64,000 nt of DNA from Flavobacterium frigoris. Its GTDB lineage: Bacteria > Bacteroidota > Bacteroidia > Flavobacteriales > Flavobacteriaceae. Below the pieces are notes generated by a model. That model had not been told where the DNA came from and made no database searches. It worked only from the letters and a program-made list of their open reading frames with translations. A program made the translations under genes and the position numbers. The DNA is taken from assembly GCF_900111075.1 (NCBI RefSeq), contig NZ_FOFZ01000013.1, positions 1 through 64,000 on the forward strand. The letters run 5' to 3'. Of the stretch, positions 33,350-41,877 are shown in pieces. Within the stretch, counting starts at the first letter, position 1, and every line of letters begins with the position of its first letter.

Positions 33350-34951
33350 TTATGCGTTTGGTGCGCCTGCCATAATTTCGGCATTGGCAAACTCTTCAAA
33401 TTTGGCAAAATTAGCTTTGAATTTCTGTCCTAATTCGATTGCTTTTTGATCGTATAAATCTTTGTCTTCCCAAGTGTTTCTAGGATTTAATATTTCGCTA
33501 GGTACGTTAGGACAGTTTTGCGGAATAGCAATTCCAAAGACAACATGGTTTCTATAATCTACTGCATCCAGTTCGCCGTTTAAAGCGGCAGTAATCATGG
33601 CGCGAGTGTATTTTAATTTCATTCTGCTACCTGTTCCGTAAGCTCCACCGGTCCATCCGGTATTAATTAACCACACTTTCACATCCGCTTCTTGAATTTT
33701 TTTACTCAACATTTCAGCATATCTTGTTGGGTGAAGCGGCATAAATGGCGCTCCAAAACAAGCAGAGAAATTAGGTTGAGGTTCTGTTACTCCAGCTTCA
33801 GTTCCAGCTACTTTTGCGGTATATCCTGAGATAAAGTGGTATGCAGCTTGTCCTGGTGTTAATCTTGAAATAGGAGGTAGAATCCCGAAAGAATCTGCCG
33901 TTAAGAAAAAGATGTTTTTAGGATTTTTTCCAATAGAACCTGGTTGAATGTTGTCAATATGGTAAATAGGGTAACTGACTCTTGTATTTGGTGTTATCGA
34001 AACATCGTCGAAGTCAACTTCATTTGTCCCCTGTTTAAAAATAACATTTTCTAAAACTGCTCCTTTTTTAATTGCTCTAAAGATATCTGGTTCGTTTTCT
34101 TCAGAAAGATTGATCACTTTAGCATAACATCCACCTTCAAAATTGAAAACGGTATTTTCGTTAGTCCAACCATGTTCATCATCTCCAATCAATTTTCTTT
34201 GTGGATCTGCTGACAAAGTTGTTTTTCCCGTTCCTGACAAACCAAAGAAAATAGCGGTATCTTCTTTGTCTCCTACATTAGCGCTACAATGCATAGGCAA
34301 TGCATTTTTGTCTACAGGCAAGATGAAATTTAAGGCAGAAAAGATTCCTTTTTTTACTTCACCAGTATAACCGGTACCTCCAATAAGAACTACTTTTCTT
34401 GTGAAATCCAATATAGCAAAATTGCTTTGACGCGTTCCGTCAGTTGCAGGATCTGCCATGAAACTTGGAACACATAATAAGGTCCATTCTGGTGTGAATT
34501 CCTCAAGTTCTTCTTGTTCTGGTCTCAAAAACATATTGTAACAAAATAAATTTGTCCAAGGTGTTTCAGTAACTACGCGAACATTTAATCTGTAATTAGG
34601 GTCGGCACATACATAGGAATCTCGAACGAATATTTCTTTATTAGACAAGTAAGAAGTTACTTTTTTGTATAATGCTTCAAAAGCAGTAGGCTCAAAAGGA
34701 ATATTTACTTTTCCCCACCAAACTTGGTTCTCAGTAATGCTATCTTTTACAATAAATCGATCCAGAGGGGAGCGTCCTGTGTATTCTCCAGTATTCACGG
34801 CTAAAGCACCAGTCGAAGTTTCGATTCCTTGGCCTGACGCGATGGTCATGTCATGTAATTCGTTGGCTGATAATTGATAATGAATCTTTGCGTTTTCGAT
34901 TCCCAAGTCTTTCAACGAAATCGATTGCGTAAACGGTGTGTTATTATTCAT
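33350..34951 (-). CDS. pckA: Phosphoenolpyruvate carboxykinase (ATP)
   Basis: 533 residues, the usual length. The kinase P-loop FFGLSGTGKTTLSAD (Lys near residue 243), the PEPCK signature around DDEHGW, and the substrate region RSPLDRFIV are all visible. It catalyses reversible conversion of oxaloacetate and ATP to PEP, ADP and CO2, for gluconeogenesis or anaplerosis. A TACTTTTG -7 element (34987-34994) precedes it. Its CO2 link to the dab operon is only thematic. Confidence 0.97.
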   Translation of the reverse strand: MNNNTPFTQSISLKDLGIENAKIHYQLSANELHDMTIASGQGIETSTGALAVNTGEYTGRSPLDRFIVKDSITENQVWWGKVNIPFEPTAFEALYKKVTSYLSNKEIFVRDSYVCADPNYRLNVRVVTETPWTNLFCYNMFLRPEQEELEEFTPEWTLLCVPSFMADPATDGTRQSNFAILDFTRKVVLIGGTGYTGEVKKGIFSALNFILPVDKNALPMHCSANVGDKEDTAIFFGLSGTGKTTLSADPQRKLIGDDEHGWTNENTVFNFEGGCYAKVINLSEENEPDIFRAIKKGAVLENVIFKQGTNEVDFDDVSITPNTRVSYPIYHIDNIQPGSIGKNPKNIFFLTADSFGILPPISRLTPGQAAYHFISGYTAKVAGTEAGVTEPQPNFSACFGAPFMPLHPTRYAEMLSKKIQEADVKVWLINTGWTGGAYGTGSRMKLKYTRAMITAALNGELDAVDYRNHVVFGIAIPQNCPNVPSEILNPRNTWEDKDLYDQKAIELGQKFKANFAKFEEFANAEIMAGAPNA

Positions 34952-34986
34952 AAAATTATGTATTGTGTAGTTAAATTATTCGAATA

Positions 34987-34994
34987 CAAAAGTA
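34987..34994 (-). promoter_or_regulatory. -7 element of pckA
   Basis: CAAAAGTA on the plus strand reads TACTTTTG on the minus strand, matching TANNTTTG, 36 bases before the pckA start. Confidence 0.55.
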
Positions 34995-35020
34995 GAGCTA
35001 ATATTTTAGATACGATTTAA

Positions 35021-35419
35021 TTATCTAATTTTTGTTGGCTTTTTCTTCAAATAGTGTGACAGTAATACGCCCCAGGCTAGTATTAGCAGGAGTCCACCGA
35101 TAGGTGTTACAAAACCGATGACTTTAAAATCAAAAGAAGTTAAGGTGTTTGTAGCCAATAAATAGATGGATCCAGAAAATAAAGTGACACCAAAAACGAC
35201 TAAATAATTAATAATGTTTTTTGTTTTAGCACTTAAGTCAGTTAACATTCCAATAAATAGTAAAAACAAAGCATGGTACATTTGATAGCGTACTCCTGTT
35301 TCAAATGTAATTAATTGTTCAGGCGGTAGTACTTTTTTTAGGGCATGTGCTCCAAATGCACCTAATATTATTGCAATCATGCCAAAAAGGGCTGCTGTTG
35401 AAATTGATTTATTATTCAT
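35021..35419 (-). CDS. DUF423 family membrane protein
   Basis: 132 residues with four transmembrane segments. The N-terminus (ALFGMIAIILGAFGAHALKKVLPPEQLITFETGVRYQMYHAL) is the DUF423/YgdD signature. It encodes a small inner-membrane protein of unknown function. It is upstream of pckA on the same strand, 69 bases away. Confidence 0.9.
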   Translation of the reverse strand: MNNKSISTAALFGMIAIILGAFGAHALKKVLPPEQLITFETGVRYQMYHALFLLFIGMLTDLSAKTKNIINYLVVFGVTLFSGSIYLLATNTLTSFDFKVIGFVTPIGGLLLILAWGVLLSHYLKKKPTKIR

Positions 35420-35572
35420 TATTCAGTGTTTTTCTTTGTAAAAGTATTCTTTATAGGATTAACAGAAAAGATTTTTGGTTATAATATTTATAGTTTTTGC
35501 TCAAAGAAAAATGGGGCTATGCCTCTGTATTTATTTTGTTGAAAACATAAAATGGTTTTTAACAAAGAGTAC

Positions 35573-35603
35573 TTGTTATAAATATAACAATTATATATAT
35601 TTG
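35573..35603 (+). promoter_or_regulatory. Promoter of saccharopine dehydrogenase family gene
   Basis: TTG (35573-35575), 20-base spacer, TATATTTG (35596-35603), 19 bases before the start codon. Confidence 0.75.
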
Positions 35604-35622
35604 TGTTATATTTATAAAACAC

Positions 35623-36990
35623 ATGAGAACCATTTTAATTATAGGTGCGGGTAGGTCAGCATCCTCGTTGATACACTATCTTTTAAATAAATCAGAAAAG
35701 GAGAACTTACATCTTGTTATTGGTGATTTATCGTTGGCTTTAGCCCAAAAGAAAACAAATAATCATCCCAATGCTACTGCAATAGCTTTAGATATTTTTG
35801 ATGCCAATCAAAGAAAAGAAGCGATAGTAAAAGCAGATATCGTTATCTCGATGTTGCCAGCTCATTTGCATATTGAGGTTGCCAGAGATTGTGTTGTTTA
35901 TAAAAAAAACTTGGTTACCGCTTCTTATGTTAGTGATGCCATGCAAGAACTGGATGAAGCTGTAAAGGAAAATAATTTGATTTTCATGAATGAAATTGGT
36001 TTGGATCCTGGCGTGGATCATATGAGTGCCATGAAAATCATTGATGAAATAAGTGATAAAGGCGGAAAAATGCTTTTATTCGAATCGTTCTGTGGAGGTC
36101 TTGTCGCTCCAGAATCAGATACGAATCGTTGGAATTATAAATTCACTTGGGCTCCTCGTAATGTGGTGCTTGCTGGACAAGGTGGTGCTGCTAAATTTAT
36201 TCAAGAAGGAACGTACAAGTACATACCCTATTGCAATTTATTTAGAAGAACAGAATTCCTTGAAGTAGAAGATTATGGCCGCTTTGAGGCTTATTCTAAC
36301 AGAGATTCATTGAAATACAGAAGCGTTTATGGTTTAGATGACGTACTAACCTTATACAGGGGAACTATTCGCCGAGTTGGTTTTTCTAAAGCGTGGAATA
36401 TGTTTATTCAACTGGGAATGACAGATGATAGCTATGTGATGGAAGATTCGGAAAACATGAGCTACCGACAATATGTAAACTCATTCTTGCCGTATCACCC
36501 TACAGATTCGGTTGAAATTAAGACACGCTTGATTTTAAAAATTGATCAGGACGATATCATGTGGGATAAACTATTAGAGTTGGATTTATTCAATGACAAT
36601 AAAATAGTGGGTCTTAAAAATGCCACACCAGCACAAATATTGGAAAAAATATTAAGTGATAAGTGGACGTTGGAGTCAGACGATAAGGATATGATAGTGA
36701 TGTACCATAAATTCGGGTACGAATTAAATGGTGTTAAAAAACAAATCGATTCAAAAATGGTTTGTATTGGCGAGGATCAAACCTATACAGCGATGGCAAA
36801 AACTGTTGGTTTACCAGTTGCAATGGCAACTTTACTTATCTTAAACGGTAAGATTACTACGCCCGGCGTACAACTTCCTATTCGTAAAGAGGTGTATTTA
36901 CCAATATTGAAAGAGTTAGAAGAATATGGGGTTGTTTTTAAAGAACAGGCCATGACTTATTTTGGTTATAAACCAGATGCTACTATTTAG
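35623..36990 (+). CDS. Saccharopine dehydrogenase family protein
   Basis: 455 residues. An N-terminal Rossmann fold (ILIIGAGRSASSLIHYLLNK) is followed by the catalytic domain (MNEIGLDPGVDHMSAMKIIDEI) and a C-terminal saccharopine-type domain. It has the architecture of yeast Lys9-like saccharopine reductases. In Bacteroidota such enzymes act in lysine degradation, but the same fold covers related imino-acid dehydrogenases, so the exact substrate is not certain. Confidence 0.87.
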   Translation: MRTILIIGAGRSASSLIHYLLNKSEKENLHLVIGDLSLALAQKKTNNHPNATAIALDIFDANQRKEAIVKADIVISMLPAHLHIEVARDCVVYKKNLVTASYVSDAMQELDEAVKENNLIFMNEIGLDPGVDHMSAMKIIDEISDKGGKMLLFESFCGGLVAPESDTNRWNYKFTWAPRNVVLAGQGGAAKFIQEGTYKYIPYCNLFRRTEFLEVEDYGRFEAYSNRDSLKYRSVYGLDDVLTLYRGTIRRVGFSKAWNMFIQLGMTDDSYVMEDSENMSYRQYVNSFLPYHPTDSVEIKTRLILKIDQDDIMWDKLLELDLFNDNKIVGLKNATPAQILEKILSDKWTLESDDKDMIVMYHKFGYELNGVKKQIDSKMVCIGEDQTYTAMAKTVGLPVAMATLLILNGKITTPGVQLPIRKEVYLPILKELEEYGVVFKEQAMTYFGYKPDATI

Positions 36991-37015
36991 ATAATAGTTT
37001 TTTAGTTTGTAGTAA

Positions 37016-37054
37016 AACAAATCCGCTTCGTGAAGAAGCGGATTTGTTGTTTTT
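37016..37054. terminator. Bidirectional terminator
   Basis: AACAAATCCGCTTC and its complement, 14-bp stem with a five-base loop and T-tail. It separates the saccharopine gene from the convergent M56 gene. Confidence 0.88.
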
Positions 37055-37063
37055 ACATTGTCC

Positions 37064-38514
37064 TTATGGCGTAGATTGAATTGTTATAGGTAAACTGTAC
37101 ATTACTCGGGCGACTTCACCATCAACTGTTCCGGGAGTCCAATTTGGACTTAGTTTTAATACACGAATAGTTTCTTCTCCCGTTCCATATCCCATGTCTC
37201 TTAAAATGGTAAACTCTGAAAGGGAACCATCTTTCTCAACCATAAAGGTTACATACACTTTGCCCTTTATTTTGTTAGCTGTAGCCTCTTTTGAAACTTT
37301 AAAATTTGCAGCGACAAATTTGTAAAACTCATTCATTCCTCCAGGAAATGTGGGTTGTGTTTCAGTATCCGCAACTTTGTACGCTTTATTGTCTTCCTTG
37401 TCATAAGCACTTAATTCAACCCATTTTGGGCCTTCTGCCTCTTTGAGATTGGCAGATTGTTCGCTTGTTGCTTGTTTTGCTACTGGAGGCGGAGGAGGCG
37501 GAACATTTTTCTTCTCTTGATTAGATAGTTCGCTGAATCTCTTTTCCGCTACAATTTTTCCTTTTTCATCGCGGATCTTAAAAATAGTATTTTCAAAATA
37601 TTTCTCCACTCCGGTAAGTTGATTCTTCGTCTGCTCAGCCTTTACTACTTTTTGTTCTTGTGCTACTACCTTTGTGCATAATGAAAATAGCAATACAGTC
37701 AATAAAGGAATAATAAGTCCTTTTTTTAATAATGCTCTTGATATAGATGTGGTTTTTGTCATCATAATTAATCGTTTTTTAGTTACTGAATAGTTTAAAT
37801 TACTGGCCAAGTAATAGGTTGGGTTCGCGTTTGCCTTCGAGATTAATAAATTCTGGTAAAACGGAATATTATGGTGTGCTTTGACCACTTTCTCATCCGC
37901 TAAGAATTCGTGATTGAGTTGGATTGCTTTTTTGTAGAAAATGAAAATAGGGTTGAACCAAAACAGGGCTTTGAGTGTCTCTATAACCAAAACGTCTAGC
38001 GTGTGTCTTTGGGTTACATGTATTAACTCATGTGTGTATAGTTCTTTTTCAATTTTCCTGTTGTAATACGCTGCTTCGTTGATAAAAATAGTGTTCAGGA
38101 AGGTGTAGGGCAAGGTTTCCTCTTTTAATAAAACTAATTTAGAATTTTTATAATCTATTGCTGTATTCGATTTTGTTTTGGTGTTCAACTTTATAATGTT
38201 TCTTGCAAAACGAAATAATAGGATTGCTGTTACCAAGGCATAAATGCTCCAGATTGAAAGTAACCAATAATTTGTTGCGTCTTGCACAACGGCTAAAGTT
38301 TCTCCATCTGTGTTAAGGTCGTTTTGTGCTAGTATTGGACTGGAATTTCTTGAATCACTTCAATAGTGATAAACGGAATCGAAAGTGAAAACACGATACT
38401 AAACAATAAGTAAAACCGGTTGAACTGATGCATTTTTTCTTTTTCCAATGCTAAATGGTAGACGGCTAAAAGTACGCACAATGAAATGGTCGATTTGAGG
38501 AGGAAGTCTATCAT
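37064..38514 (-). pseudogene. BlaR1-like M56 metallopeptidase/TonB C-terminal protein, frameshifted
   Basis: The first 61 codons (from 38514) encode the expected BlaR1-type N-terminus (DFLLKSTISLCVLLAVYHL and a second helix), then stop at 38329. The rest (from ~38340 on, frame of 37064-38287) carries two membrane helices, the M56 zinc motif HELIHVTQ, a proline-rich linker (PPPPPP) and a TonB-like C-terminal domain (GKVYVTFMVEKDGSL). Adding one base near 38338-38346 restores one ~480-residue protein. BlaR1 senses envelope stress and cleaves BlaI, which is encoded just upstream with an ATGA overlap. The break may be genuine or a sequencing error. Confidence 0.85.
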
Positions 38515-38885
38515 TTTTTCTTTTTTTGAATTGCGTTATCTACTATTTTTTTGAGTTCTTGTAATTCCTTTTCAGACAGATTGGTCTCATTGGTAAAGAA
38601 AGAAGCAAATTGCGAAGCGGAATCGTTAAAGAAATTCTTTATCAGTCCGTTGACGTGTTTTGAGAAATAGTCCGTTTTGGGTACTAAAGGGTAGTATTCC
38701 CTAGAGTTTCCAAACTCGGTGTAGGCGACAAAATCTTTGTCGATCATTCTTTTTAACAAAGTAGCAACGGTGGTTGTCTTGGGTTTTGGTTCTGGAAATG
38801 CTTCTAGTAAATCCTTCATAAAGGCTTTCTCCAGTTTCCATAGGTGTTCCATTAATTGTTCTTCGGAGTTTGTTAACTGTTGCAT
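38511..38885 (-). CDS. BlaI/MecI family transcriptional repressor
   Basis: 124 residues. The winged-helix BlaI pattern is present (LTNSEEQLMEHLWKLEKAFMKDLLEAFPEPKPKTTTVATLLKRM), followed by the dimerisation helices (KHVNGLIKNFFNDSASQFASFF). It is normally a repressor that is cleaved by a BlaR1-type M56 protease. Its cognate gene overlaps by four bases downstream but is frameshifted here. No beta-lactamase is in the window, so the regulon may be envelope-related. Confidence 0.92.
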   Translation of the reverse strand: MQQLTNSEEQLMEHLWKLEKAFMKDLLEAFPEPKPKTTTVATLLKRMIDKDFVAYTEFGNSREYYPLVPKTDYFSKHVNGLIKNFFNDSASQFASFFTNETNLSEKELQELKKIVDNAIQKKKK

Positions 38886-38888
38886 TTT

Positions 38889-39320
38889 TTATTTTTTATA
38901 GGTGTTGTGTTCTTCTGAGATTAAATCTCCTTTATTATAGTGGCGTGTTGTTGTTAAGTTGCCTTTGTTGTCATAATATTTCCATGTTCCGGAATAATAC
39001 CAATGGATTTGCTTTTTGTCGTCTTCGATTTTTGTTGCTCCTTTTGCTTGTATTTTTCTGTTGTTATGATAGGATTTAGTAAAGCATGTATTGCCTTTGT
39101 ATTTCTCTTTCTTGATTAATACGCTGTCTAAATAATAGCGCCACTTTTTTATAGGATCGTCATTTTTATATTTTCCAACTGATCTGTAATGGGCGCTGTC
39201 GATTGAATATTTTTCTATCCAAAGTCCTTCCCTTTTTCTATCTAAGGTTTGATTCATGGATTTGGTTTTGCACGAAAACAAACTAAAGATACAAATTAAG
39301 CTGATCATTAAATTTTTCAT
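38889..39320 (-). CDS. Lipoprotein with MORN-like repeats (YwqK-type)
   Basis: 143 residues. Residues 1-17 (KNLMISLICIFSLFSC) form a lipoprotein signal with lipobox LFSC. The mature part holds MORN-like units: GLWIEKYSIDSAHYRS, KWRYYLDSVLIKKEKYKG, GTWKYYDNKGNLTTTRHYNKG. It is four bases upstream of blaI on the same strand and may be co-transcribed. The function is unknown. Confidence 0.75.
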   Translation of the reverse strand: MKNLMISLICIFSLFSCKTKSMNQTLDRKREGLWIEKYSIDSAHYRSVGKYKNDDPIKKWRYYLDSVLIKKEKYKGNTCFTKSYHNNRKIQAKGATKIEDDKKQIHWYYSGTWKYYDNKGNLTTTRHYNKGDLISEEHNTYKK

Positions 39321-39566
39321 ATGCTTTTTACTTCTACAAATACAAATCTTGCTCTACAAATGTAGAGATATATTTTAAATAAACAAGTTTTAAAGTGATT
39401 TATTTGAATTATAGTCATTTACAGCAGCGAAAGTCTGTATATAAGTACCGAGTAAGTACATCTAAGATGGTATAGAATCTGAGTTTTTATGAAGTGCCCG
39501 CAATCAGCTAGCGGAAATTCTTGTTGGATTCTGTTTTTGTGGTAGTAACTTAATGTTGTTGTATTT
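39321..39566. other. Intergenic region, nothing recognised
   Basis: AT-rich sequence upstream of the lipoprotein/blaI group. No exact TANNTTTG on the minus strand was found. The adjoining 39567-39705 segment is a repeat. Confidence 0.4.
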
Positions 39567-39705
39567 GCGTTAGGGTTAGCAGTGGAAATCCTCTTTTGTC
39601 TCGTTCTTAAAACGAGACAAAAGAGATTGAAGCGAATAGCCCGCCCTTGTTGCTGCAGTAGCGTGAGGGTTGAAATAGCTGTTGCTGCAACGAGGTAACG
39701 CCCAA
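39567..39705. repeat. Interspersed repeat family 2 (palindromic)
   Basis: On the minus strand it runs from GGGCGTTACC through GGGCGGGCTATTCGC and ends ...GCTAACCCTAACGC. A perfect 15-bp inverted repeat (39591-39605 with 39611-39625, CTCTTTTGTCTCGTT) sits inside. I recall similar GGGCGT...CGGGCT...CTAACGC elements between genes in many Flavobacteriaceae. A 100-codon open frame on the minus strand (39419-39721) is produced by this repeat. Confidence 0.65.
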
Positions 39706-39736
39706 AAAAAAATCCGCTCATTGCTGAACGGATTTT
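39706..39736 (-). terminator. Terminator of dipeptidase gene
   Basis: On the minus strand AAAATCCGTTCA/TGAGCGGATTTT forms a stem followed by a T-run. Confidence 0.75.
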
Positions 39737-39757
39737 GTAGATGGATGTGGAGTGCGT

Positions 39758-41146
39758 TTATTTGCTTAACTCCACAAAATATTTGTAAAACAACGGAATA
39801 GTTTCGATTCCTTTAAGGTAATTAAAGATTCCGAAATGTTCATTTGGCGAGTGAATTGCATCGCTGTCTAAACCAAATCCCATTAGGATCGTTTTGCTTT
39901 TTAATTCTTTTTCGAATAAAGCGACAATAGGAATACTTCCGCCAGAACGAACTGGAATGGCTGGAACTCCAAAAGTTTCCGTATAAGCCATGTTAGCGGC
40001 CTTGTAGCCAATGCTGTCGATAGGGGTCACATAACCCTGACCTCCGTGATGCGGCGTCACTTTTACGGTTACTGAATCAGGAGCGATACTCATGAAATGT
40101 TTTGTGAATAATTCAGTGATCTGTTCCCATTCTTGGTTGGGTACTAAACGCATGGAGATTTTAGCAAACGCTTGACTTGCGATAACCGTTTTAGCTCCTG
40201 CACCAGTGTAACCTCCCCAGATTCCGTTTACGTCTAATGTAGGACGAATGGAGTTTCTTTCGTTAGTCACGTAGCCTTTTTCGCCATAGACGTCTTTTAA
40301 ATCGAGTGCTTTTTTATATTTTTCTAAGCTAAAAGGGGCTTTTGCCATTTCGGCTCTTTCTTCAAGAGATAATTCTTCAACGTTATCATAAAATCCAGGA
40401 ATGGTAATATGATTGTTTTCATCATGAAGTGAAGCGATCATTTTTGCCAAAATATTGATTGGATTGGCCACCGCACCACCGTATAAACCGGAATGTAAAT
40501 CACGATTTGGTCCTGTAACCTCTACTTCTACATAGCTTAGTCCACGAAGACCTGTTGTAATAGAAGGTTGTTGATTTGAGATCATTCCAGTATCTGAAAT
40601 TAAGATCACATCATTTTTAAGTTTTTCGATATTGTTTTCAACGAAGGTTTTTAGGTTTACACTTCCTACTTCTTCTTCTCCTTCAATCATGAATTTCACG
40701 TTGCAAGGCAAAGTATTGCTTTGAATCATGTATTCGAACGCTTTTACGTGCATGTACATTTGGCCTTTATCGTCACAGGCACCACGAGCAAAAATGGCTC
40801 CTTCTGGGTGAATATCGGTAGTTTTTATCACTGGTTCAAATGGGGGAGAAGTCCAAAGTTCCATTGGGTCTGCCGGCTGTACATCATAATGACCGTAAAC
40901 TAATACTGTAGGCAAGTTTTTGTCGATTATTTTCTCACCATAAACAATAGGGTAACCATCAGTTTCACAGATTTCTACGAAATCGCAACCTGCTTTTTCT
41001 AGGCTTACTTTTACCGCTTCCGAAGTTTCGATAACATCTTGAGAGTAGGCTGCATCAGCACTTACAGAAGGCATTTTTAATAATTCAATTAATTCGTTGA
41101 TGAAACGATCTTTGTTTTCTTGAACGTATGACTTGATATTTTCCAT
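39758..41146 (-). CDS. M20 family dipeptidase
   Basis: 462 residues. M20 metal-ligand motifs are visible: GHYDVQP (His and Asp, near residue 84), RGACDDKGQ (bridging Asp), EGEEEVGS (catalytic Glu and metal Glu), and SIPIVALF with the final His in LDSDAIHSPNE. A dimerisation domain interrupts it (residues ~200-350). Cytoplasmic metallopeptidase of the CNDP-like dipeptidase group (carnosinase/peptidase V relatives). A TACTTTTG -7 element (minus strand, 41171-41178) lies upstream. Confidence 0.93.
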   Translation of the reverse strand: MENIKSYVQENKDRFINELIELLKMPSVSADAAYSQDVIETSEAVKVSLEKAGCDFVEICETDGYPIVYGEKIIDKNLPTVLVYGHYDVQPADPMELWTSPPFEPVIKTTDIHPEGAIFARGACDDKGQMYMHVKAFEYMIQSNTLPCNVKFMIEGEEEVGSVNLKTFVENNIEKLKNDVILISDTGMISNQQPSITTGLRGLSYVEVEVTGPNRDLHSGLYGGAVANPINILAKMIASLHDENNHITIPGFYDNVEELSLEERAEMAKAPFSLEKYKKALDLKDVYGEKGYVTNERNSIRPTLDVNGIWGGYTGAGAKTVIASQAFAKISMRLVPNQEWEQITELFTKHFMSIAPDSVTVKVTPHHGGQGYVTPIDSIGYKAANMAYTETFGVPAIPVRSGGSIPIVALFEKELKSKTILMGFGLDSDAIHSPNEHFGIFNYLKGIETIPLFYKYFVELSK

Positions 41147-41170
41147 TTATTAACTAATTTTTTATAGTTT

Positions 41171-41178
41171 CAAAAGTA
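41171..41178 (-). promoter_or_regulatory. -7 element of dipeptidase gene
   Basis: CAAAAGTA reads TACTTTTG on the minus strand, 25 bases before the start codon. It is separated by ~40 bases from the divergent tRNA-Leu promoter. Confidence 0.5.
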
Positions 41179-41214
41179 CAAAAAATAGAATGAAAAAATT
41201 TTTAAAAAAAATAC

Positions 41215-41244
41215 TTTGAAAGTTCAAACTTATGTCTATATTTG
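41215..41244 (+). promoter_or_regulatory. Promoter of tRNA-Leu
   Basis: TTTG (41215-41218), 18-base spacer, TATATTTG (41237-41244), which fits the Bacteroidota consensus, 15 bases before the tRNA. Confidence 0.8.
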
Positions 41245-41259
41245 CACCCACAATTGCAC

Positions 41260-41341
41260 GCGGATATGGTGAAATTGGTAGACATGCCAGACTTAGGATC
41301 TGGTGCCGCAAGGCGTGTAGGTTCGAGTCCTATTATCCGCA
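41260..41341 (+). tRNA. tRNA-Leu (TAG)
   Basis: 82-nt class II tRNA. Acceptor GCGGATA pairs with TATCCGC, anticodon loop ACTTAGG gives TAG, a variable arm (TGCCGCAAGGCGT) is present, and the T-arm is AGGTTCGAGTCCT. Encoded discriminator A; CCA not encoded. It is the left boundary of the island-like region that follows. Confidence 0.96.
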
Positions 41342-41345
41342 CATC

Positions 41346-41395
41346 TTAAAAGACTTAAACAGCTGATTATCAGTTTTTTAAGTCTTTTTTGTTTT
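41346..41395 (+). terminator. Terminator of tRNA-Leu
   Basis: AAAAGACTTAAA ... TTTAAGTCTTTT stem enclosing a smaller CTGAT/ATCAG hairpin, followed by T-runs. Confidence 0.8.
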
Positions 41396-41877
41396 TTTAC
41401 TTCTCAAAAAGTCGGGTAACATAAGACAATAACAACCCATATTGATAAAGTACTTGTTCCTATTTGCACTCAAACAGTCACTTAAATCCGTTTTTAAATT
41501 AAAATAAAAATAAATAATCTTTCGCCACAAAATTGATTACCCTCCTTAACCCTAAATTTATTTGCGTTATTTTTCTCTTCTATTCTTCCATTTACGGTTT
41601 TCCTGATGTAGGCCTGTTTTTAAAGTTGTTGAAAGGAGACATACCTATTTATTAAAGAAAAAATCAAAAAGGAGAAGTGTTTTGACTGCTTTTTAAACCA
41701 ATAATCTCACTAAAACTGGGTATTGCCTAATCCTCAAAATCAGTGTTATTTTACATGTTAACTAAGAAAGAAACCCAAGCAGATAGAGCGTAATAAAATA
41801 AAACGGCCTAAAAAAGCAAAAAACTACGAATTACCTTATCTTACACCATATTAAATAAATTTGATTAATTACAATTA
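41396..41877. other. Intergenic region between tRNA-Leu and hsdM
   Basis: About 480 AT-rich bases with no gene or exact -7 element found. No copy of the tRNA-Leu 3' end, which would mark an att site, is recognised here or near the integrase remnant. Confidence 0.4.

Noticed and set aside
39419..39721. Minus-strand open frame of 100 codons
   Set aside because: It is produced by interspersed repeat family 2 and a terminator; no start signal or recognisable domain.
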